Shown: positions 1-10,078 of the stretch, piece by piece | Position numbering within the stretch: the first letter of the stretch is position 1 | How the letters are laid out: each line of letters starts with the position of its first letter | Assembly (NCBI RefSeq): GCF_040892545.1 | Contig: NZ_CP156079.1 | Location: forward strand, 4,127,501-4,191,500 | Direction: 5' to 3' | Source: Paracidovorax avenae | GTDB lineage: Bacteria > Pseudomonadota > Gammaproteobacteria > Burkholderiales > Burkholderiaceae_C | Length of the DNA stretch: 64,000 bases | The notes under the pieces: generated by a model | Seen by the model: only the letters and a program-made list of their open reading frames with translations | What the model was told of the DNA's origin: nothing | The model's database searches: none | Translations under genes and position numbers: made by a program

Positions 1-250
1 CGTCGAAAGCCTTCAGGGCATGGACCACTTCGCGGGACATGCGCACGTTCAGCGCGTTGAGCGACTTCGGGCGGTTCAGGGTGATCAGGCCCACCCGATC
101 GCGGCGTTCGACGAGGATGGTCTCGTACCGTGCAGCTGGCGCTTCCTGGAGTGCTGGAACGGCATCGGCGTGGGCATTGACGGCCGCGGCGGGAGCGCTC
201 CTGGCGGGCGCTTGGGCGGAGGCCTTGGACAGAGTGGCGGTATTGGACAT
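1..250 (-). CDS. Enoyl-CoA hydratase/isomerase family protein, N-terminal part (AcuK-like)
   Basis: The 83 N-terminal residues are present; the rest lies beyond the left edge. After an Ala-rich leader of about 40 residues comes the crotonase-fold start '[16 protein letters not shown]', with the N-R-P and L-N-A-L signature of enoyl-CoA hydratases. ATG at 250 is preceded by a purine-rich GAAGGAA element. It lies 38 bp downstream of a class III CoA-transferase on the same strand and is probably its operon partner. In Halomonas the pair AcuN (CoA-transferase) and AcuK (hydratase) converts acrylate to 3-hydroxypropionate, which fits this context. The substrate is inferred from neighbours, since the catalytic part is not visible. 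Confidence 0.85.
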   Translation of the reverse strand, partial: MSNTATLSKASAQAPARSAPAAAVNAHADAVPALQEAPAARYETILVERRDRVGLITLNRPKSLNALNVRMSREVVHALKAFD

Positions 251-288
251 GCGGAGGTTCCTTCAGCGAATGGTTCGGATGGGTCGGC

Positions 289-1521
289 TCAGGCCGTCAG
301 GTCGAGGCTCTCGGTGCCGGCTGCGGGCGCGTAGTCTCCGGTGCCGGACATCAGTTCGGCCAGGATGCTTTCGCGGTGCTCGTCCAGGCCGGGCGCGCGC
401 AGGGGCGTGCGCGCATCGATGTCGGCGAACGCGCTCATCTTGATGGGGTTGCCTGCGGTGCGGACGGGTTTCTTTCCGGCCCCTTCGACCTGGATGATCA
501 TGTTCCGCGCCTGCAGCTGCGGATGGTCGAACAGCTTGTCGATCGTGTTGATCGGTGCGCACGGAACACCGGCCTCGTTGAGGCGTTCGATCCAGTGCGC
601 GATGGGTTCGTTGCGCGTAATGGCTTCGATGGCCTGGACCAGGGCGGGGCGATTCTTGCAGCGCAGGTCGTTGGTGAAGAACTGCACGTCCAGCGCCAGT
701 TGGGGGTGGCCCAGGGCGTCCGCCATCAGCATGAAGAGCTGGTCGTTGCCCGCCGCGATGACGAATCGCCCATCCTTGGCGGCGAAGGTCTCGAACGGGG
801 CGAGCGACGGGTGGCAGTCGCCCGTGCGCATCGGCACCTTCTTCTCCACGTCGAAGCGGGCGAGGGCTGTTTCCATGAGCGCGGCCTGGCAGTCCAGCAT
901 GCCGATGTCCACGCGGGTGCCCTGGGCATCGCGCGTCCGCTTGTACAGCGCCGAGACGATGCCGACGGCGGCGAACAGTGCGGCGCTGAGGTCGCCGAAG
1001 CTGGTGCCGACCCGCGCCGGAGGGGCGTCCGGCCAGCCGGTCAGGCTCATCACGCCGCCCATGGCCTGCACCACCATGTCGTAGCCGGGAAGGTCGCTGA
1101 ACGGGCCGGTGTGCCCGAAGCCAGAAATGGAGGTGTAGACGAGATGCGGATGCGTGCGGGCCAGGCGTTCCGCGCCGTAGCCGAGGCGATCCATCACGCC
1201 CGGGCGGAAGTTCTCCACCAGCACGTCCGCCTCGGACAGCATGCGCTCGAGCAGGTCGCGGTCGCGCGGGCTCTTGATGTCCAGCGCGATGCTTTCCTTG
1301 CCGCGGTTGAAGCACATGAAGTAGGCCGACTCCTGGTCCACGAAGGGGCCGAACGCCCGGGTGTCGTCACCCGTCGCGATGCGCTCGATCTTGATGACCC
1401 GCGCTCCCAGATCCGCCAGCACCATCGTGCAATAGGGACCGGCCAGCACACGCGAGAAGTCGAGGACGGTGATGCCATCCAGTGGCCCTTTTTTGGGGGG
1501 CGAACCCGTGGTGGTATCCAT
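289..1521 (-). CDS. Class III (CaiB/BaiF family) CoA-transferase, AcuN-like
   Basis: A 410-residue protein of normal family length. It begins with the typical 'GPLDGITVLDFSRVLAGPYCTM' type start, shown here as LDGITVLDFSRVLAGPY at residues 14-30, followed by 'ENFRPGVMDRLG' and 'GFGHTGP'. Asp148 in 'GYDMVVQAMGG' is the expected residue forming the glutamyl/aspartyl anhydride during CoA transfer (Asp169 in formyl-CoA transferase). It probably moves CoA onto a short carboxylic acid in the cytosol. It sits 27 bp after a GMC dehydrogenase and 38 bp before an enoyl-CoA hydratase. With those neighbours and an AcuR-type regulator, acrylate is the likely substrate, but succinyl-, formyl- or carnitine-type specificities cannot be excluded by sequence alone. 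Confidence 0.85.
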   Translation of the reverse strand: MDTTTGSPPKKGPLDGITVLDFSRVLAGPYCTMVLADLGARVIKIERIATGDDTRAFGPFVDQESAYFMCFNRGKESIALDIKSPRDRDLLERMLSEADVLVENFRPGVMDRLGYGAERLARTHPHLVYTSISGFGHTGPFSDLPGYDMVVQAMGGVMSLTGWPDAPPARVGTSFGDLSAALFAAVGIVSALYKRTRDAQGTRVDIGMLDCQAALMETALARFDVEKKVPMRTGDCHPSLAPFETFAAKDGRFVIAAGNDQLFMLMADALGHPQLALDVQFFTNDLRCKNRPALVQAIEAITRNEPIAHWIERLNEAGVPCAPINTIDKLFDHPQLQARNMIIQVEGAGKKPVRTAGNPIKMSAFADIDARTPLRAPGLDEHRESILAELMSGTGDYAPAAGTESLDLTA

Positions 1522-1548
1522 GATGAACGTCTCCTTGGTTGTACTGAT

Positions 1549-3216
1549 TCAGTTGCCCGCGAGAATCCAGCGCGCCGCCTTCTCGGCGATCATGAGCGTC
1601 GGGCTGTTGGTGTTGCCGCTGGTGATGGTGGGCATGACGCCGGCATCGACCACCCGCAGGTTCCGGACGCCATGGACCCGCAAGTGGCTGTCGACCACGG
1701 AAAGAGGATCCTGGGCAGGGCCCATGGCGGTGGTCCCGACCGGGTGGAAGATGGTCGTTCCGATGTCGCCAGCCAGCCGGGCCAGCTGCTCGTCGGTCTC
1801 GTACTGGGGGCCGGGCTTGTACTCCACGGGCTTGTATGGGGCCATGGCCGGTTGGGCGGCGATGCGCCGCGTCACGCGCAGCGAATCCGCGGCGACCTGA
1901 CGGTCTTCGGAGGTGCTCAGGTAGTTCGGCGCGATGCGCGGCGCCTTGTCGAAATCGCGGCTCGCCAGCGTGACCTTGCCGCGGCTGGTCGGGTTCAGGT
2001 TGCAGACGCTCGCCGTGATGGCCGGGAAGGTGTGCAGCGGCTGGCCGAACGCTTCCAGGCTCAGGGGCTGGACGTGGTACTGGATGTTGGGGTGGACGTA
2101 AGCCGCGCTGCTGCGCGTGAAGATGCCGAGTTGGGACGGTGCCATGCTCATCGGCCCGCTGCGCTTGAGGAAATACTCCAGCCCGATGCCCGCCTTGCCC
2201 CACAGCGTCGAGGCCTGGGTGTTCAAGGTCTTGACGCCCTCCACCTTGTAGACCGAACGGATCTGCAGGTGGTCCTGGAGGTTGGCGCCGACGCCGGGCA
2301 GGTCACGCACCACGGGAATCTGCAGCTCGGCGAGGGCGTCCGCGTCACCGATGCCGGAGAGCTGCAACAGGTGCGGCGAGCCGATGGCACCGGAACTCAG
2401 GATGACTTCGCGGGTGGCGAAAGCCGTCTGGAGATGGCCGTTCATCACGAGTTCGACACCATCGCAGACCGGTTGGCCGTCCGAACCCTCCCTGAACAGG
2501 AGGCGGCTGGCTTGCGCGCCCGTCCACACGGTCAGGTTGGGGCGGCTCTTGCGCACGGGTCGCAGGAAGGCCTTCGCGGCATTCCAGCGCCATCCGTCGC
2601 GCTGGTTGACCTCGAAGTAGCTGACGCCGTCGTTGTCGCCGCGGTTGAAGTCGTCGGTGGCAGGGATGCCGGCTTGCCTGGCCGCCTCCGCGAAGGCATC
2701 CAGCACGTCCCACTTCAGGCGCTGCTTCTCGACACGCCACTCTCCACCCGAGCCGTGAAGGGCCTTGAAGTCTTCGCCGCGCCCGTTCAGCGCGCCCGCG
2801 TTCCGCGCATCCAGGCGGTAGTGGTCTTCATGGGCCTTGAAGTCCTTCAGGCAGCTTTCCCAGCGCCAGGCGTCGTCGCCGGTGAGGTCCGCCCAGTGGT
2901 CGTAGTCCCGCGCCTGCCCGCGCATGTAAATCATGCCGTTGATGCTGGAGCAGCCGCCCAGGGTCTTGCCCCGTGGGTACAGCAGCGTGCGCCCGTTCAG
3001 GCCGGGCGATGCCTCGGTGCGGAAGCGCCAGTCGGTGCGCGGGTTGTCGATGCAGTAGAGGTAGCCGACCGGAATGTGGATCCAAGGGTAGTTGTCGGGC
3101 CCGCCGGATTCCAGCAGAAGGACCTTCCTGGACGGGTCCGAGCTGAGCCGGTTGGCCAGCAGGCATCCGGCCGTGCCCGCGCCGATCACGATGTAGTCGA
3201 AGGACGGAGACGTCAT
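1549..3216 (-). CDS. GMC-family FAD-dependent alcohol dehydrogenase, DddA-like
   Basis: A 555-residue glucose-methanol-choline oxidoreductase. The FAD-binding Rossmann motif GAGTAG is at residues 12-17, an acidic 'LLESGG' follows, the second GMC signature 'SSGAIGSPHLLQLSGIG' is mid-protein, and the C-terminal active-site region has 'IFHPVGTTAMG' and 'GNTNSPTLMIAEKAA'. It would oxidise an alcohol to an aldehyde. DddA of Halomonas, the 3-hydroxypropionate dehydrogenase of acrylate/DMSP catabolism, belongs to this family, as do BetA and AlkJ. The ATG at 3216 has a GGGAGG ribosome site 6 bp upstream. It is first in the transcription unit that continues into the CoA-transferase, downstream of a promoter with two repressor-like boxes. 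Confidence 0.88.
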   Translation of the reverse strand: MTSPSFDYIVIGAGTAGCLLANRLSSDPSRKVLLLESGGPDNYPWIHIPVGYLYCIDNPRTDWRFRTEASPGLNGRTLLYPRGKTLGGCSSINGMIYMRGQARDYDHWADLTGDDAWRWESCLKDFKAHEDHYRLDARNAGALNGRGEDFKALHGSGGEWRVEKQRLKWDVLDAFAEAARQAGIPATDDFNRGDNDGVSYFEVNQRDGWRWNAAKAFLRPVRKSRPNLTVWTGAQASRLLFREGSDGQPVCDGVELVMNGHLQTAFATREVILSSGAIGSPHLLQLSGIGDADALAELQIPVVRDLPGVGANLQDHLQIRSVYKVEGVKTLNTQASTLWGKAGIGLEYFLKRSGPMSMAPSQLGIFTRSSAAYVHPNIQYHVQPLSLEAFGQPLHTFPAITASVCNLNPTSRGKVTLASRDFDKAPRIAPNYLSTSEDRQVAADSLRVTRRIAAQPAMAPYKPVEYKPGPQYETDEQLARLAGDIGTTIFHPVGTTAMGPAQDPLSVVDSHLRVHGVRNLRVVDAGVMPTITSGNTNSPTLMIAEKAARWILAGN

Positions 3217-3257
3217 GGACGGCCTCCCGTCGAAGCAGTCAGCAGGAAGGTCTTCAT

Positions 3258-3287
3258 TAAATAGACCGATCGTTTATTAAAAGGCAA
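3258..3287 (-). promoter_or_regulatory. Predicted promoter of the GMC dehydrogenase operon
   Basis: On the minus strand there is TTGCCT (3287-3282), an 18-bp spacer and TATTTA (3263-3258), placing a start near 3251, about 35 bp before the ATG at 3216. The spacer holds the TetR-type box at 3262-3277, the same layout as in the promoter of the tetR gene at 6137. Predicted from sequence only. Confidence 0.45.
3262..3277. promoter_or_regulatory. AcuR/NemR-type operator-like box 1
   Basis: TAGACCGATCGTTTAT shares its left half-site TAGACC and GAT centre with the box at 3397-3412 and with the known NemR-type consensus TAGACC-N4-GGTCTA. The right half is degenerate. It overlaps the -10 and spacer of the predicted GMC-operon promoter, a position where a bound TetR dimer would block RNA polymerase. 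Confidence 0.5.
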
Positions 3288-3396
3288 AAAAAAGAGGCAC
3301 CAGGCTTGCGAGAAGTGCGGCACGGCGGCGGCCCTGGCCACCCGCCGAGCGCCACACTTCTACGAGCATGCTGTGATCTCGGCAACGGATATATAT

Positions 3397-3412
3397 TAGA
3401 CCGATTGGTTTG
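3397..3412. promoter_or_regulatory. AcuR/NemR-type operator-like box 2
   Basis: TAGACCGATTGGTTTG is a close match to TAGACC-N4-GGTCTA, with the two mismatches in the right half-site. It lies in the AT-rich gap between the mmsA-type gene and the GMC gene, 135 bp from box 1. The reverse strand here also carries a possible promoter (TTAACA, N17, TATATC) overlapping the box, so there may be a second start or DNA looping between the boxes. Confidence 0.55.
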
Positions 3413-3443
3413 TTAAATATCTAGGGTTTGCCCGAAGCGATGG

Positions 3444-4967
<1,524 letters not shown>

Positions 4968-5009
4968 GGTGTGTCTCGCGGTGGTCGATGAAAAGGGGGG
5001 CCGGACGGG

Positions 5010-5038
5010 ACTCTAGGCAGCCGCAGACCCGCGCGCAA
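5010..5038 (-). promoter_or_regulatory. Predicted promoter of the mmsA/dddC-type gene
   Basis: On the minus strand TTGCGC (5038-5033), a 17-bp spacer and TAGAGT (5015-5010) give a predicted start near 5003, 36 bp before the ATG at 4967. A LysR-type dyad is centred about 64 bp upstream of that start. Confidence 0.45.
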
Positions 5039-5058
5039 CGCAACGGGCTTGAAATGAC

Positions 5059-5076
5059 TGTTCGCCACAGTGAACA
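5059..5076. promoter_or_regulatory. LysR-type regulator binding site (dyad)
   Basis: TGTTC and GAACA form an inverted repeat separated by 8 bp (5059-5076). It lies between the divergent mmsA and lysR genes. Its centre is about -64 relative to the predicted mmsA start, the usual place for the recognition site of LysR activators, and it sits immediately upstream of the lysR start, which fits autorepression. Confidence 0.5.
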
Positions 5077-5084
5077 ATGGAGAC

Positions 5085-6053
5085 ATGGAAGCGAAAAAAG
5101 TCGAACTCCTCTGGAGCAACATCCACTGGCTCGTTGTCCTTGCGCAGCAGGGCAGCTATACGGCGGCGGCGGCGCGCCTGGGGGTCAGCAAGGCAGCGAT
5201 GAGCCAGCACATCGCCGAGCTGGAGCGTGCCGTGGGCGTGCCCCTGGTGCGCCGCACCACACGGAGCGTGCGGCTGACCGAGGCGGGTCAGCACCTGGTC
5301 GACGAGACCAAGTCCTCGTTCGAACACATCGCCGACAGTTATGCCGGCATCAGGGACCTGGCTGGCGTTCCGCGGGGGCTGCTGCGGGTGACCGCTCCCG
5401 TGGCTTTGTCGCGCCAGCAACTCGTCCCCCAACTGGCCGGTTTCCTCAGGTCGCATCCTCAAGTGCGTCTCGAACTCGAGCTTTCGGACCGTTTGAACTC
5501 CCTGGCCGTGGAGGGCTTCGACCTGGCGATACGCCATTCCAGCACCGTGCCGGACACGCATGTGGCCTGGAAAATCTGCGAAACCCGGTCTGTCCTGGTG
5601 GCCAGCCGCGCTTACCTGCGGCGGCGCCCGGCGCCCGAGGCTCCGGCGGACCTGGCCGGGCACGATTGCCTCCACTACCCGCGCCTCCAGGAAACGCCGG
5701 CCTGGACATTCGAGGCGATCCGAGGCTCGAGGCGCGAGCGTCAACGCGTTACCGTGGCCGTCGCAGGCCCCTTCTCCGCCAACAACAGCGAGGCACTTCG
5801 CGATGCGGCCATGGCAGGATTGGGTATCGCGCTGGTTCCCGATTTCAGCGCCCAGGCCGCGCTGGAGTCGGGAAAGCTGGTGGAGGTGCTGCCGTCATGG
5901 AGCCCGGTCGGGTCGTTCGCCGATGCCCTGTATGCCATTCGACCCTATGCGAGCCACGTGCCGATGGCCGTCTCTGCATTTGTGGGCTTTCTCAGGCAAG
6001 CGTGGGCCAATGGCTTCGTCGCGACGGTTCGCACCGAGTCGCGGCAGCCATGA
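5085..6053 (+). CDS. LysR-family transcriptional regulator
   Basis: A 322-residue LysR regulator. The winged helix-turn-helix covers roughly residues 10-65 ('GSYTAAAARLGVSKAAMSQHIAELE'-type helix, with A-A-A-R-L-G-V-S-K and S-Q-H visible), followed by the periplasmic-binding-fold effector domain. ATG at 5085 has GGAG close upstream; a GTG at 5070 would add five residues but overlaps the dyad. It is divergent from the semialdehyde dehydrogenase gene and is probably its activator. A LysR regulator also accompanies acrylate/DMSP genes in some proteobacteria, but the effector is not known from sequence. Confidence 0.9.
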   Translation: MEAKKVELLWSNIHWLVVLAQQGSYTAAAARLGVSKAAMSQHIAELERAVGVPLVRRTTRSVRLTEAGQHLVDETKSSFEHIADSYAGIRDLAGVPRGLLRVTAPVALSRQQLVPQLAGFLRSHPQVRLELELSDRLNSLAVEGFDLAIRHSSTVPDTHVAWKICETRSVLVASRAYLRRRPAPEAPADLAGHDCLHYPRLQETPAWTFEAIRGSRRERQRVTVAVAGPFSANNSEALRDAAMAGLGIALVPDFSAQAALESGKLVEVLPSWSPVGSFADALYAIRPYASHVPMAVSAFVGFLRQAWANGFVATVRTESRQP

Positions 6054-6100
6054 GCCGGGGGAGGCGCTTCATCTGTCCGTGCACCACGCGCAAAACCCTA

Positions 6101-6129
6101 TGGACATATCGAGCCGATGGGTCTAATAC
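6101..6129 (+). promoter_or_regulatory. Predicted promoter of the tetR gene with internal operator-like box
   Basis: TGGACA (6101-6106), a 17-bp spacer and TAATAC (6124-6129). The spacer contains CGAGCCGATGGGTCTA (6110-6125), with the perfect right half-site GGTCTA and the same CCGAT centre as boxes 1 and 2. This suggests autoregulation by the encoded repressor. The predicted start near 6136 coincides with the first possible ATG, so the message may have almost no leader. Confidence 0.5.
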
Positions 6130-6136
6130 TTGTGAC

Positions 6137-6772
6137 ATGTCACCCCACACCACGATGCCCCGCCGAAGAGGGCGACCGCCCAAGACGGCTGGTGACCACC
6201 GCGAAACCCGCGAGCAGTTGCTCCGGGCAGGTGTGGCGGCACTGACCGAGAAGGGCTTCTCATCGACCGGCATCGACGAAGTGCTGAAGGCGGTCGGTGT
6301 TCCCAAGGGCTCGTTCTATCATTTCTTTCCCAGCAAGGAAGCCTTCGGCGCGGAGCTCATCAAGCTCTACGCCGAGTACTTCGTCCGCAAGCTCGACCAG
6401 GCGCTGCTCGACACCAGCCTGACCCCGCTGCAGCGCATCGATGCATTTTGCAAGGACGCCGAGCGAGGGATGGGCCGGTTCGACTTCAAGCGAGGCTGCC
6501 TCATCGGCAACCTGGGCCAGGAAATGGGCGCCCTCCCCGAGGCGTTCCGGGGACTGCTCAGCGATGTGCTCATCGACTGGCAGGCAAGGGTCGAGCGCTG
6601 CCTCGAGGAGGCCAGGCGCCTCGGCGAGATTCCGAAGACGGCGGACTGCCCGCGGCTGTCCGTCTTTTTCTGGATCGGCTGGGAAGGCGCCGTGCTGCGT
6701 GCCAAACTGGAGCGCAAGAGCGAACCCCTGCGGATATTCGCCGAAGCCTTTCAAGCCTGCGTCAGGAACTGA
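6137..6772 (+). CDS. acuR: TetR-family repressor of the AcuR/NemR type
   Basis: A 211-residue TetR regulator (205 residues if the second ATG at 6155, giving MPRRRGRPPK, is used; neither has a clear ribosome site). The HTH shows 'VPKGSFYHFFPSKEAFG'; the ligand domain has 'RGCLIGNLGQEMGALPE' and 'FFWIGWEGAVLRAKLER', which are hallmarks of the AcuR/NemR subgroup. In Rhodobacter, AcuR binds acrylate and derepresses acrylate/DMSP genes; NemR responds to reactive electrophiles. The family match and the AcuN/AcuK/DddA/DddC-like neighbours support an acrylate or similar electrophile ligand, as an inference. The operator-like boxes upstream of this gene and of the GMC operon are the likely targets. 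Confidence 0.85.
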   Translation: MSPHTTMPRRRGRPPKTAGDHRETREQLLRAGVAALTEKGFSSTGIDEVLKAVGVPKGSFYHFFPSKEAFGAELIKLYAEYFVRKLDQALLDTSLTPLQRIDAFCKDAERGMGRFDFKRGCLIGNLGQEMGALPEAFRGLLSDVLIDWQARVERCLEEARRLGEIPKTADCPRLSVFFWIGWEGAVLRAKLERKSEPLRIFAEAFQACVRN

Positions 6773-6844
6773 GAGGCGCACCACCTGCGCTTTCGGCCAC
6801 GCCGCCGGGCTCGGCCATCCGTACGGAAAAAGCCATGCGGCAAA

Positions 6845-8020
6845 TCATTCCGACCCCCGTGAGCCTCCCGGGCTTGGGGTCGCATCGCGACCGCCGGCCT
6901 GCGGGCCCTGCGCGCATGCCGGCCCTGGCGCCGCCACGGAACCGGCGACGCCCGGCTCCTGGTCCGCTCCGGGGGCGCGGGTGGCAGCCTGGGCCGCCGC
7001 ACGGACGAGCGACGGGCCCGTGCCGGTCCAGCGCTGCACGGCGCGGCGCAGGCTGCGCGCGCTGGAGTAGCCCGTCTTCACCGCCACGTCTTCCATCGAT
7101 TGGCTGGAGCGGCACACCATCGTGAGCGTGCGGCGCCGGCGCTCCTCGCTCACCAGGCCGCGGTAGGTCAGTCCTTCCTCGGCCAGCCTGCGGCGCAGGG
7201 TGCGCTCTCCGAGATTCAGCGCGGCCGCGATGTCCGATAGCGGCGGCGCGAGCGTCTGGCTGCGCCGGAGCACCTGCACGACGGCGGCACCGAGGTCTGT
7301 CCACGGCCCCGGCGGCCAGGCCTCCAGCAGCATCGACCGCATCCGCGCCGCCACGCTGGGTTCGGCCGTCCTGAGCGCCACGGCCTGCGGCGGCAGGCTC
7401 AGCCGGTGGTCGCCTGTTTCGAAATCGACCCGGCAGCCGAAGGCCTGCTCGAACTCCGCCAGGTCCACCGGCTGCGGCAGCGCGAACTGCACGCGCAGGG
7501 GGTGGAATTCTGCGCCGAGCACCTGCTGCACCATGGCGTGGATCGATGCCAGCGTGTACGCCGCCAGGAAGGGCTCGACCTCCGGGTCATCGAAACGGGG
7601 CCGCAGCACGACGTGGAAATGCTGCTCGGTCCGTTCGCTGTACACGTTCAGCAGGCAGCCCCCGGCACGCTGGAACTCGATGAGGAACTGCAGCATGTCG
7701 TGGACGTTCGCGCACGCCATCATGCCCAGCCCCAGAGCCCCCAGCGCGACGATGTTCGCCTGGCCACCGAATCGCAACCCCTGCTCGATACCGGGCGCCG
7801 CATTCCAGAAGCGGCGGGCGACCTCCAGGGTCTGCCGGTACGACACCTGCAGCCCCGAGGCGTCGAGATCGTGCGGCTCCAGGCCCAGCCCGCGCGTCAG
7901 CCCCTCGGCCGTCATGCCGCGGGTCCAGGCCCTGGACACCAGCAGGCGTATCAACAACGGAGAGATGTCCGCGCGATGCCCGCCCCGGGAAACGATAGGT
8001 GTTGTTGTCTTGGTTTGCAT
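6845..8020 (-). CDS. AraC-family transcriptional regulator
   Basis: A 391-residue regulator. Residues about 20-210 fit the PF12625-type N-terminal domain (arabinose-binding-like) found in OruR/ArgR-like AraC proteins, with '[20 protein letters not shown]'-style start and '[27 protein letters not shown]'-style core (short parts: [17 protein letters not shown]). The double HTH occupies about residues 250-345 ('[19 protein letters not shown]', '[12 protein letters not shown]'). A Pro/Gly/Ala-rich tail of about 40 residues follows and has no known role. It converges on the tetR gene. No metabolic partner is adjacent, so the regulated pathway is unknown. Confidence 0.85.
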   Translation of the reverse strand: MQTKTTTPIVSRGGHRADISPLLIRLLVSRAWTRGMTAEGLTRGLGLEPHDLDASGLQVSYRQTLEVARRFWNAAPGIEQGLRFGGQANIVALGALGLGMMACANVHDMLQFLIEFQRAGGCLLNVYSERTEQHFHVVLRPRFDDPEVEPFLAAYTLASIHAMVQQVLGAEFHPLRVQFALPQPVDLAEFEQAFGCRVDFETGDHRLSLPPQAVALRTAEPSVAARMRSMLLEAWPPGPWTDLGAAVVQVLRRSQTLAPPLSDIAAALNLGERTLRRRLAEEGLTYRGLVSEERRRRTLTMVCRSSQSMEDVAVKTGYSSARSLRRAVQRWTGTGPSLVRAAAQAATRAPGADQEPGVAGSVAAPGPACAQGPQAGGRDATPSPGGSRGSE

Positions 8021-8084
8021 GCGTACTCAATTTTCACACTTTCCGCACATAAATAAACTTTTTCAACCTTATCTACTAAATTTA

Positions 8085-8111
8085 TCAAATCTGCTTACAA
8101 TTGGCCGAATG
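8085..8111 (+). promoter_or_regulatory. Possible flagellar sigma-28 (FliA) promoter of the chemosensory operon
   Basis: TCAA (8085-8088), a 15-bp spacer and GCCGAATG (8104-8111) resemble the FliA consensus TAAA-N15-GCCGATAA. It lies in an unusually AT-rich 200-bp gap upstream of the first chemotaxis gene, leaving a leader of about 110 nt. One -35 and three -10 mismatches keep this tentative. Confidence 0.35.
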
Positions 8112-8228
8112 GGTACCGCAACTTTGTCAATTCGGTCCCCATGCTCGCGCAGCCTGAGATTTAAGGTTGTCCTATCGACAGAGCGAGGTCCATTGGCCTT
8201 GGCTGTCTTCACAGAGGGGCATCGCCAT

Positions 8229-9383
8229 ATGAACGGAGATAGGGAGAAGGCCTGGAAAAGCCTGGCCGCGCCATGCACCGGATTGCTCGGTGCGGCCGCC
8301 GCGCTCGGGTTGTCCGGCGCGAGCCTGGCGGGCGTGTCGTGTGCCGTGGCGCTCGTGGCATGCGGCGCATTGGGGGGCTGGATGGCCTGGCGGCCCCGGC
8401 GCACCGCCCCCGACGAACTCCTCGGACTGCTCGCGGAGTTCGAGGCCTTCAGCGCCGCCATGGCGCCCGTCTGGTCGGCACAGATCGAATCGTCGCGCGG
8501 CCAGATGGAAGAGGCGATCGCGCAGCTCAGCGCCCGGTTCGCCAACATCGTGCAGCAGCTGTCGCGAACGCTGGACCAGTCGGCGCGCGATGGAGCGGGC
8601 CCGGGGGATGCCGAAGCCGTGTACGCCCGCAGCCAGGCGCAACTGCAGGAACTGGTGGGATCGCTGCGCGACGCCATGCAGGGCAAGGCACAGATGCTGG
8701 CCAAGATAGAAGACCTGCAACGCTTCGTGGGAGAGCTGCAGGACATGGCCGAAGCGGTCTCCCGCATCGCGCAGCAAACCAACTTGCTCGCAATCAACGC
8801 GACGATCGAAGCAGCCCACGCAGGAGAACGCGGCCGCGGCTTCGCGCAAGTGGCGCAGGAAGTCCGCTCGCTGTCGCAGATGTCCGGGGACACCGGTCGC
8901 CGGATCATCGCGGCCATCAATGCGATCCATTCCGCGATCGACGAGACCCGTGCCGCGGCGCTGCTGTCCCGCAACCAGGAGCACCGCGTCATGTCCGATT
9001 CCGAGAGCCGCATCTCGCAGGTGCTGGAGCAGTTCCGGCACCTGACGGACCACCTCGCGCAGTCGGCGGACCTGCTGCGCCACGACAGCCGCCAGATCCA
9101 GGAAGAGGTGAACGATTCGCTCGTGCAGCTGCAGTTCCAGGACCGGGTGAGCCAGGTGCTCAGCCACGTGCGCGACAACATCGGCCGCATGCCCTCGGTC
9201 GTCCAGAACCACCACGCCCTGTGCGCCAGCGAGGGGGCCCTGCGGCCCCTGGATGCCGGCCCGCTGCTGCAGGAACTCGAGGCGACCTATGCGATGGCCA
9301 GCGAGCGCGCCGTACACCGAGCCGGTTCGTCGAAGGCAAGCGCCCCTGCGCCCGCGCAGCACGAAGAAATCACATTTTTCTGA
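8229..9383 (+). CDS. Membrane-anchored methyl-accepting chemotaxis protein without periplasmic sensor
   Basis: A 384-residue MCP. Two hydrophobic segments sit back to back at about residues 15-55, so there is essentially no periplasmic domain; the rest is cytoplasmic coiled coil. The signalling hairpin is recognisable by '[35 protein letters not shown]'-type sequence (short parts: [19 protein letters not shown]), followed by '[17 protein letters not shown]', common in MCPs that act with CheY-STAS-CheA clusters. No CheR-docking pentapeptide of the NWETF kind is at the end (ends EEITFF). It opens the operon, 12 bp before cheY. It may sense a cytoplasmic or membrane cue, or act as a scaffold. 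Confidence 0.85.
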   Translation: MNGDREKAWKSLAAPCTGLLGAAAALGLSGASLAGVSCAVALVACGALGGWMAWRPRRTAPDELLGLLAEFEAFSAAMAPVWSAQIESSRGQMEEAIAQLSARFANIVQQLSRTLDQSARDGAGPGDAEAVYARSQAQLQELVGSLRDAMQGKAQMLAKIEDLQRFVGELQDMAEAVSRIAQQTNLLAINATIEAAHAGERGRGFAQVAQEVRSLSQMSGDTGRRIIAAINAIHSAIDETRAAALLSRNQEHRVMSDSESRISQVLEQFRHLTDHLAQSADLLRHDSRQIQEEVNDSLVQLQFQDRVSQVLSHVRDNIGRMPSVVQNHHALCASEGALRPLDAGPLLQELEATYAMASERAVHRAGSSKASAPAPAQHEEITFF

Positions 9384-9395
9384 AGGACCTCTTTT

Positions 9396-9764
9396 ATGGC
9401 AAAGACCATTCTGATCGTGGACGACTCCGCTTCCGTGCGGTCGGTCGTGGGCATCGCGCTCAGGGGCGCAGGCTACGACGTCATCGAAGGCTGCGACGGC
9501 AGCGACGCGCTGCGCCGGCTCACCGGCCAGAAGGTGCACCTGATCATCAGCGACGTGAACATGCCGAACATGGACGGCATCACCTTCCTCAAGACCGTGA
9601 AGGCCATGCCGGCCTACCGCTTCACCCCCGTGATCATGCTCACCACGGAGAGCCAGGAGGCGAAGAAGCGCGAGGGCCAGCTGGCCGGCGCCAAGGCCTG
9701 GGTGACCAAGCCGTTCCAGCCGCCCACCCTGCTGTTGGCCGTGGAAAAGCTGGTGCTGCCATGA
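9396..9764 (+). CDS. cheY: CheY-like single-domain response regulator
   Basis: A 122-residue receiver domain: acidic pair 'VDDSAS' at the N-terminus, phospho-acceptor Asp53 in 'IISDVNMPNMDG', conserved Thr in 'MLTTES' and Lys in 'TKPFQP'. It is phosphorylated by CheA. No output domain is attached, so it may act on the flagellar switch, on another protein, or serve as a phosphate sink. It follows the MCP by 12 bp, and its stop overlaps the STAS gene start (ATGA at 9761-9764). Confidence 0.92.
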   Translation: MAKTILIVDDSASVRSVVGIALRGAGYDVIEGCDGSDALRRLTGQKVHLIISDVNMPNMDGITFLKTVKAMPAYRFTPVIMLTTESQEAKKREGQLAGAKAWVTKPFQPPTLLLAVEKLVLP

Positions 9765-10078
9765 CCTCCATCACCACGCTGGCCCTCGACGGCGAGCTCA
9801 CCATCTACCGGGCCGCGGAAACGCGCACGGGCCTGCTCGCCGCCCTTTCCGACAGCCCCGAAGGCCTGGAAATCGATCTGGCGGGCGTGACCGAAATCGA
9901 CAGTGCGGGCGTGCAACTGCTCATGGCCGCCCGCCGCGATGCGCAGGCCAGGGGCCAGTGGCTGCGCTTCACCGGATGCAATGCGCCGGTGTCGGATGTC
10001 TTCGCGCTGTTCGACCTGTCCGCATTCTTCGGCGAGACCCTCTCCGCCGGCACACCGTCCGAGGGAGACGCTCCATGA
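9761..10078 (+). CDS. STAS-domain protein (anti-sigma-antagonist-like)
   Basis: A 105-residue single STAS domain with 'LEIDLAGVTEIDSAGVQLL'; Ser48 in D-S-A-G is the position phosphorylated in SpoIIAA-type antagonists. STAS proteins of this size occur in several alternative chemosensory clusters beside CheA, where their targets are mostly unknown. It overlaps cheY by 4 bp, and its end overlaps the cheA start (ATG at 10075), so the three are probably co-translated. No partner anti-sigma kinase or PP2C phosphatase is in this operon. Confidence 0.85.
   Translation: MTSITTLALDGELTIYRAAETRTGLLAALSDSPEGLEIDLAGVTEIDSAGVQLLMAARRDAQARGQWLRFTGCNAPVSDVFALFDLSAFFGETLSAGTPSEGDAP

Noticed and set aside
376..3264. 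A very long open frame on the plus strand opposite the CoA-transferase and GMC genes
   Set aside because: High GC makes antisense frames stay open; it has no domain signature or ribosome site and the minus-strand genes are clear family members.
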